This document shows positions 56,923 through 64,000 of a stretch of 64,000 nucleotides of DNA, piece by piece. Every line of letters starts with the position of its first letter. The stretch's first letter is position 1. Below the pieces are notes generated by a model. That model worked only from the letters and a program-made list of their open reading frames with translations. It was not told the origin of the DNA and did no database searches. This stretch comes from Botryosphaeria dothidea (Eukaryota; Ascomycota; Dothideomycetes; Botryosphaeriales; Botryosphaeriaceae): positions 2,976,001 through 3,040,000 of the forward strand of contig WWBZ02000040.1 of NCBI GenBank assembly GCA_011503125.2, given 5' to 3'. The translations under genes and the position numbers were made by a program.

Positions 56923-57481
56923 TTAGAAGCCCTTGAACCCATAGAAGACGCTGGTCGCCTTCTCGCCCGAGACTATCTCGTCAGAGGCACCGGCCACGTC
57001 GCCGACGTTGACGGTGACGTTGAAGAAGTCCAGGTCGGGCGCGTGGTACTCGGAGGTGAGGGACAGCGTCGAGACGGTCAGGACGGCTTCACCCTTGGTG
57101 AAGTTGGCCGGCACGTACATGCTGAAGGGGCTGTCGTTTGTGATGTCGTTGTACCCTTGAGAGGAGGGGAAAGGAACGTCAGCTACTGCTCCACCAATCC
57201 CATCTTGGGTGACCGGGAGGCGCATGCTTACAGGGTCCGAGGTAGGTCTCGCGCAGGACCTCGCTGCCGAGGATGCCGGCGTGGTCGGTGCCGGCGGGCG
57301 TCAGGCCGAAGACGATCAGGATGTTCTCGATCTGCTGCGTGGTGCTCTCGCTGCCGACGGTGACGGTGAAGTTCTGGCCCGGGGCGAGGTTCTTGGGCGC
57401 GTGGATGCCGTTGAAGAAGGAGTGGGCGGAGGCCAGAGGGGCGGCGAGGAGGCCGGTGACGAGGGCGATCTTGGAGAACAT
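56923..57481 (-). CDS. small secreted protein, NIS1-like
   Basis: 160 residues in two exons (57481-57232, 57155-56923; 76-nt intron). A signal peptide (MFSKIALVTGLLAAPLASA) is followed by a compact beta-rich secreted domain. The order PGQNFTVTV, IVFGLTPAG, LGSEVLRETYLGP, a KGEAVLTVSTLSLTSEY segment and FFNVTVNVGD matches the NIS1 family of fungal secreted proteins, known as immunity-suppressing effectors in plant-associated ascomycetes. Three or four N-glycosylation sequons are present and no cysteine pairs stabilise the core. The gene is isolated, with about 3 kb to the next gene. Identification is by pattern only. Confidence 0.68.
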
Positions 57482-60372
57482 CGTGATTGATGTGTTTGGT
57501 TTTTGGTTTGGGCTGTTGAAAACGAGTGTCGTGGAGTCGGGATGTATTCGTTGTTGGTTTGGTTGGTGATTGGATTGAACTCTTGTCTGTAGAGACTCGC
57601 CCGCTCTTAAGTATTGCTCGCTCCGTAGCTATCCACGCATTGCTTCATGATGGCGGTGCTGGAAAATCATCTGTTTGGTTTCGTCAAACACGAGGTCCGC
57701 GCAGCAGGGCCTCCCGGGAGCAGGTCGCTCTCCGCTGGCCGTTCAGCGTTTCAGCATGGGCGGTAATGGCGATCTACAGAAACTATCGTCTGGTTTTACG
57801 AGAAAAGCTGGGGAGCGGCAGTGCGTACACGCACTAAAGAGTGGGTGCCTCGATTAGCGGGATATATGTCGCGCCGGCAAGGCGTTCTTTTTGCAAACGC
57901 AACTGCGTACTAGTAGCACAACACCATCTAGCGAGCCGAGCATCATGCGCAAAAGCCCCTTTTCGAACATACGACGGCCTGCTCTGAACTTCTTGACATG
58001 GTAAGAAAAGGACCGCCTGCAGACGGCAAGACGAAGTATAGAACCGTATTGTGTCAAGCTGCTTCTCACCCAAAGGCCTGGATTAAGCATGACTTCCTTT
58101 GACAAGATGCACAGTCCCAAGGCTTTGGGATCTTGCGAAGCCAAAATGATGGTATGACAGGCGTAACGTTTCGACAGACAAGCCTCGCCGAGACTTTCCC
58201 GATCGAGCAAAGATGGCAACACTTGCATCTTGCGTTACGTCTATGTGTAATTGCACACGATCCATCCCATTCCAAGGTTCTCGGGGGTCTGGTGAACTCA
58301 CATCGCTGCTGGTTATATGTCTCTGGCTCTTTGCCGCCCTGAGCTTGAGCGACACCCTCTGTTTGGTAGGCAACACTGCACAGAATCAAAGGCCAGAGAT
58401 ACCAAATGGCTGGGCTTATACGCTGCTCAAGGGCTGGATGAACTTCCACCATCAATTCATTCTCGCCGAAGAGTTGCTGGCAAACACACAAGAGTAACAC
58501 TGCCACTTTCGTCTCTGGATCAGCCACAAATCCAGAGCTACCTGCAAGCCCACCCCTGCAAATAAAGGGGGGAACAAGACGAGACGGAGCCGTGCGGAAA
58601 GTGGGCCACCTGCTCCCATTCATGACCGTAGATTTTAGTGCCTAGACGTTGAGGCTATGAAAATTAGGACGAAGACGAGGCACACTTCCTGTGCCCTGTG
58701 CGCTATGTTTCTGGCATGTCCGCCTGCGGTTATTTCCGTTGGAGCGATCGAACATTTTAACCTTCCTTAAGGACCGTGGCGCAGTGAACCGCTCTGGCCT
58801 TCTCTAAAGTTGAGCTCCAGAGGATCCAGAGCTGAAAAGGAGATATAGCTGAATGAAAGATTTTGTACTTTGGTCATGTCTTGATCAGCCTTTCCTATAT
58901 CGTTGGCCCATTAATGCTTCCACTCGACTCTTTCATACCAAGGCTAAAATGCTAGAGCACGAAGCTGCGCTTGATTTTTCGTAACAGGGCGACGACTAAG
59001 TTTAGAAGCACTTGGTTTCGGGGGTGGTATTCCTGGCTTCGGGTATGTGCAACACGGGCCGCAAGGCTGATCTAAAATGTGCCTTGTACCCGAGGCCTGG
59101 CGGAGTCACCCGATCGGATCTGATGAGATCCCATAGCACGGGCCCATTTGCTTGAGAACAGGCTTGAGAGGCGCAAATATAGAGAGGCCGCAGCTGACAG
59201 TGCTGAACGCGATGTTCCCATAAATTAAGGCCAGATAGAGGCTACGTGGGGGGTTGAAGCATTCATCCATATTGTTTTGTCGCTAGAAACAGTATACACT
59301 GGCATCTGGACGAACGCTTCAACTCCGAATAAAGTTGAGTTTACTAAAGACCATCACCGCTGACCGGACTACAGACACTCTGCAAGCAGCGCGTATCGAA
59401 AGTCGTTTCTCTCGAAGCTATCCGTTGTGAATCCGAATGTACTATGTGGATGTTAAGGCCCGAATTCTGCATTGCTCAAACGGTAATTGTGATTTCAACA
59501 TACTTATCTATTTCCTGAACGCCCAATGACTCTTGAATTTTCCCGGAAGTTCTCCGCCTAGAGGTAAGTCTTTCCTGCAAACGAGGTCGAAGATGCCTTG
59601 ATATTCAAGAGGATTTGGGTGCGAGCCTGCTTCAAAGGAAGCCAGCAAAGGTTATATTGATGATAGTATTTAGAATTCAGAAATGAACCCGGTTTCATGG
59701 ACAGTCTCTCAGAGTTCCGCGTAAGAGCAGAGGGCGATTTTCCTGACAGCGGAGGCTAAGCCCAGTCGAGCGAGCCGTCCTCAATGACGTTATCCCGCCG
59801 CCATACCCGCTCCAATCCCTGTCGGCGATCATGGATTCCAAACGGCCCACCAGCCGAGCCGTCTTCGCGGGTGTGCCGCACTGCATTCGCTGAACTCGCA
59901 TCATAGAGATGCCAAAAGAAGGAAGCGCCAGAGTCAGACCAGCTTTAGTGCAGAATGGTCCTCCCATGATGTTCTTTCGATTGCGAAGCCCTTGTTCGAG
60001 ACATCCCATCTGGACAACTCAAGATGACGTAAATGCCTGCTTGTTTCGTCGTTCTTTCCTTCACGTTGCTCGTATTGTGACTTGTAGTAGACTACGATAG
60101 CCACGGTTGTCGTTCCTTTTGAGAATCTAAGGTTCAGAGCATGCTAAAACCAGCAGACATTGCAATGTAGCACATGTACTTGTGGCTTGGCGGTGCCACT
60201 TGGCGCTTGGAACCAGCGTCTTGGTGACGTCGGAAAATCAACTAAGGTATGTCAAGCCTCTTGACAGCGAGAATGGCTACTCTCGGCATCTGCTTTAAGT
60301 TTCTGAGCCACCCGAAAGGTTGCTGGATGGAGCCCTCAGCGAAAACAACGCTCATATCTCCGCAAGCTGGGT
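57482..60372. other. 2.9-kb intergenic region
   Basis: Holds the promoters of the NIS1-like gene and, at its right end, the TDT transporter. Minus-strand ORFs at 58066-58623 and 59695-60009 start with ATG but have no recognisable domain and are not supported. Confidence 0.4.
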
Positions 60373-61717
60373 ATGGTTCAACAAGACGGCCCAGGGCCTT
60401 CGCAGCGAAATGAATCCAACGGGCAGAGCCACGCTCACCGTGATCCCCGAGAGGTAACATGGAAGGAGCGGATATCCCACTTCACATGGGTGAGGTCGAA
60501 GACGCTTCTCTTGCGCACATTTAAAGCTAACGAGTCAGTCATGGTTCGAGTGCACGATGGCCACGGGTGCGATGGCCTCTCTGATGGCCCAACAACCCTT
60601 CAAGTTTGATGGCTTGATGACCATAGGAAAAACATTCTTCATCCTGGATCTTGTACTTTTTGTGGCTTTTTGCATCTGCATCGCAGTGCGTTTCATCATG
60701 AGCCCACGAGCCTTGGGGCTTTCTCTGCACCATCCACGAGAATCATTCTTTTTCGGGACGTTCTGGTACGACTGTTACTTCTGAGATGCTGATGCGGAAT
60801 AAATTGCTGACGCCCCGATGCTTAGGGTCTCTATTGCCTTCATCCTCTACAATACTCAACTGTATGGTGTTCCGTCCTGCGGTCCGTGGTTGGTGCGGAC
60901 GCTCGAAATTCTCTTCTGGTTATATGCCGGCTGCGCATTACTCGTCGTGGTCTTCCAATACCATGTGATCTTCGATGAAGAACAACTTCCAGTCGCAGAA
61001 GCCATGCCGGCGTGGTTACTGCCAGCTTATCCATTCCTGGTTCTCGGCCCGCTGGCCGCAGTGCTAGAATATTCGCAGCCGCCGGACCGAGGTCTACCAA
61101 TAATGATCGGAGGCATTACGTTCGCAGGGTTTGGCTGGAGCATCGCGTTCATCATGTACACCTTGTACTTTACGCGGCTGATCAACAGCGAAATCCCGCC
61201 AGAACGGGAGCGACCGGGGATGTTCTTGGCCGTGGGCCCGGCTGCATACACGTCGAATACGTTGGTTGCATTGGGAAGTGATGCGCCGAAGATCTTGCCG
61301 CCAGCTTACTTAGGTATCGATAGCGTGCCAGCGGGTGATGTTTGGAAGGCTATTGGTGTACCGGCGGGAATCTTTCTGTGGCTGTTGGGATTCTGGTTCT
61401 TTGCGTTGGGCAGTATATCGGTCATTTATGGATGGAAGAAGATGGAGTTCTCGCTAGTCTGCTGGAGTTTCATCTTCCCGCAGGTTGGTTTGACGATTGC
61501 GGCGATTCAGATTGGAGAAGTTCTGGAGAGTGACGGGATCAGAGGCGTGACGAGCGCGATGTCGATATTGTTGGTCACTGGCTGGTTTCTCGTGGCGGCA
61601 GCGACCGTCCGAGGGGTGTGGGAGAGGAAAGTCTTGTGGTCGGGGATGGATGAAGACGTGGATGACATTGAAGCTCGACCAGCGGACGAAGAATTCGCGA
61701 AGAAGAGGCGAGATTAG
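60373..61717 (+). CDS. TDT/SLAC1-family transporter (malate or sulfite type)
   Basis: 411 residues in three exons (60373-60489, 60539-60765, 60826-61717). Ten hydrophobic helices span most of the protein. The start of helix 1 is SWFECTMATGAMASL, matching the family's WF...MxTGxxA. Further landmarks are SIAFILYNTQLYGVPSCGPWLV, PAWLLPAYPFLVLGPLAAVL, FLAVGPAAYTSNTLVALG and WSFIFPQVGLTIAA. The family includes yeast sulfite pump Ssu1, fission-yeast malate carrier Mae1 and plant anion channel SLAC1. The conserved VGPxAYTSxxLxxLG segment favours the dicarboxylate branch, but this is uncertain. Start 60373 is the first ATG, followed by 30 hydrophilic residues. Confidence 0.87.
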
Positions 61718-62838
61718 AGAAATGTGACTGCTCACACGCACAGACCACTTGGTTTTATGGAGAAAGTTTGGGCGGAAGCATGCTGGCTCACCGGTACCGA
61801 ATGACAGAAGGAGATCCCCCGTTCCTTCGACTTCGTTCTTTGCTTCTTCCACTGGCGACGTTTGAAGTTGCGGCAGTATTCCCGGATTGGGCAGTGCGCA
61901 GTGATTTTCTCGTGTCCGGGAGAGCCGCGCATTCGTAATGGCTGGCGTTCGGTCACCGGACATGACTTGTGCTCAGTCTGGAAAGATGCGCCATCAGGCT
62001 CGGGAATTGGAAGAGAGAATACAGATAGGGGACTCGATAGTCTAGTTGGCCACGTATGCTGCCGGCTTCCAGCAGGAGGGTTCGCGCCAAAGCGTTGAGG
62101 CTGACTGCATATGATCCGACATCGCCCGCAAGGGCAAGTTGAGGAAGGAAAGAAACGTAAGCGGTGCGTGGTGTCCTTGCAGTGATTTCAAAGCATATAT
62201 GTGCCAGGTGAGGCGCCTCGGTATGCTAGAGAGTCGAGACTTGGGCGTTGAGAAGGTCAGCCCACGCGGAGTGTGGTGTTCCGTCGACAGCAGGCGTGGC
62301 GTGAGTGCGTTGACGATCGACCAGGGACGAGGAGGCCTGTGCCACACAATCGGCACAGTCATCACTGGTGGAGAGTGAGGGGCGTGCAGGTCTTGAAGAG
62401 ACGGCTGTGATGGCCGTTCCGGAGTTGAGACAGGCAGGCAGCGAAAGTGGTGGCCGGCGTCAAGAGGTTGTGCCCTCGCGTCCTGCCGGCAAACCTTCTC
62501 GTTCGTTCTTTCCTCTACCACTACCACCGACGCATAAGCCTCACAAGGGTCCTTCTCTCGACGGTCCGCAGCTGCGATTACCAATACGCTCCAGCCAATG
62601 GCTGTACTCACGGCTCTGCGCCCCGGTGGGCCCGTGGTGGATCGCGGACGGGGAGTCTCGGTATCGCCAGTCAACTTTCGAATGCCTATCGCGGCAATTT
62701 TTCGGTTTCCAACGTCACCGCTTAGAAACGGACAAGAGCTGCTCTGTTTCCTGGCCCATGCCCCGGTCTAGGGACACCATATGAAATCTCTGCCTCCTAG
62801 CTGTTCGCCGCAAGGTCCTCCACTAGTCTTTGTGCACA
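61718..62838. other. intergenic region
   Basis: 1.1 kb with no recognised gene; holds the promoter of the rightmost MFS gene. Confidence 0.35.
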
Positions 62839-64000
62839 ATGCAGTCCATTCTTCAGTACCGACGCATCGGCCTAGCTGCCCAAGCCCAGGTTCAGCGCGA
62901 TCTGGAAAAGGCAAATATTCTTACCATTCGTCCTCAGCCCGACCGATATCGTGTTTCGCTTGCGCAGTCTGAGGAGCAGAGTGAGAAGAGAAAGGAGAAG
63001 GAGGAGGAAAAGGACGGGGCTTTCACACCTGGTCGTGCCCACGACTCTTCTTCAACGTTGTCCAGTAACTCATCCACTTCCCAGGAGATTGAGCCCGTCG
63101 CCGTCGATCGCGTACACACCCAAGCCACCCAACGAACCCAGTATACCGCCAGAGCCGCTCTTGGCCACACCCTGACCGGCATTCATGCTCGCGATCGTCT
63201 TACCCATGAGGGCAAGGGAGAGCAAGTCTTTGTTGTCGGCTGGGAAGGTGAGGCCGATCCTCTGAACCCCAGAAATTGGAGCATCCCGAAACGAGTTGGT
63301 GTGACCCTGCAAATCGCTGCCATTGCTTTTGCTGTTTGCGCCGCTTCATCCATCGATGCAGCCATCGTGCCTCAGGCTGCAGCCGAATTCGGGGTCAGCG
63401 AGATTGCGGAAACTCTGGCGACAGGTACGTGGTCGGCTCAGCGAGCATTGCAACAACACCAGAAGAAGCAGAAGCCCACTTGAACTCCCTCAATGCTTCA
63501 TTTCCCAGCTGCCATTTTGTTGCAACACTTCGCGGGCCGGCCTTATATGGGGTGCAGCCCCTTCCGGGTAGTCTGCTAACCACGCTGCAGGCATGTTCCT
63601 TATCGGCTTCGGTTGTGGTGCGCTCGTAGCGGGGCCATTCTCGGAAACCTTTGGACGCAATGTTATCTATATGGGATCCCTCATCATCTACAGTATCTGG
63701 ATCATGGCAGCCGGTCTTGCTCCAAATTTCGGCGCTCAAATCGTGTTCCGCTTTTTGGCAGGCTGCTCCGCATCAACCCCTCTGACGTGCGCCGGGGGCT
63801 CGGTGTCTGATATGTACAACGGGCTGGAGAAGACCTGGGGCTTCCCTCTCTTTGCCATTGCTGCCTTTGGTGGCCCTGTATTAGGGCCGGTTATTGGTGC
63901 CTACATCGGGCCCTCCCCGTTAATTTCCTGGCGATGGACTGAATGGATCATGTTTATCACATCTGGATTGGTGCTTGGTATGGTCTTTTGCTGCATGCCG
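62839..64000 (+). CDS. MFS transporter, DHA1 family (Tpo/polyamine-type), partial at right edge
   Basis: Start at 62839 (ACAATGC context). A hydrophilic N-terminus of about 150 residues, rich in Glu/Lys/Ser, precedes the first helix and contains the DPLNPRNWS motif typical of fungal polyamine/multidrug DHA1 exporters. A 166-nt intron (63425-63590) lies within helix 2, joining LATG to MFLIGFGCGALVAGPFSETFGRNV. Helices 1-6 follow: loop 2-3 SETFGRN, FRFLAGCSASTPLTCAGGS in helix 4, and GGPVLGPVIGAYIG as antiporter motif. The window ends inside or just after helix 6 (GMVFCCMP), so half of the protein is missing. Confidence 0.88.

Noticed and set aside
58066..58623. 185-residue minus ORF with ATG
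   Set aside because: No motif, odd codon mix, competing frames open; not enough to call a gene.
59695..60009. 104-residue minus ORF with ATG
   Set aside because: No domain, no neighbours or splice structure in support.

Overview
The window is nuclear DNA of a filamentous ascomycete (Pezizomycotina). Most genes carry short GT-AG introns of about 45-110 nt. HET-domain genes, Zn(II)2Cys6 regulators, a bHLH factor, a WSC-type cell-wall sensor and many MFS transporters are typical of that group. A small secreted NIS1-like protein suggests, but does not prove, a plant-associated lifestyle. I saw no transposon, CRISPR array, rRNA gene or viral gene.

Layout. 0-9 kb is housekeeping: HAS1 RNA helicase (-), DUF1365 membrane protein (+), SDR reductase (-), OTU deubiquitinase (+), TPMT-family methyltransferase (-). 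9.4-11.2 kb holds a DHA1 MFS transporter. 11.4-14.1 kb holds a decayed HET gene and a Cys-containing ORF. 14.6-20.5 kb holds a bHLH regulator and, in divergent arrangement, a five-exon transaldolase and a sugar transporter; their shared spacer carries a 12-bp repeat in inverted and direct copies. 20.6-24.7 kb is a divergent DHA2 transporter and Zn2Cys6 regulator pair with a perfect 15-bp palindrome between them. 24.8-26.9 kb is a second HET-domain gene.

27.2-35.2 kb looks like a small catabolic cluster: SDR, amidohydrolase, Zn2Cys6 factor, fumarylacetoacetase-type hydrolase and cupin. The hydrolase and cupin share a 337-bp promoter with four copies of CGG-N2-CCG, a plausible operator for a zinc-cluster factor. 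35.5-36.9 kb is a four-exon gene of unknown function. 38.9-40.8 kb is a secreted type-B carboxylesterase. 41.2 kb is a 40-residue zinc-ribbon ORF. 41.9-44.5 kb is a broken gene. 47.1 kb is a WSC-domain sensor, 50.1 kb a 78-residue conserved-looking small protein. tRNA-Val(AAC) and intron-containing tRNA-Met(CAT) lie at 52.0-52.6 kb, the NIS1-like protein at 56.9 kb, a TDT/SLAC1-family transporter at 60.4 kb and the 5' part of a DHA1 transporter at the right edge.

Single-base frame lesions concentrate between about 32.4 and 44.5 kb (zinc-cluster factor, hydrolase, esterase, broken gene), while genes on either side and some within are intact. This is either local decay or local consensus error, and raw reads would decide it. 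Exon boundaries were derived by hand from splice consensus and reading-frame continuity; family names come from motif recognition, not from database searches.
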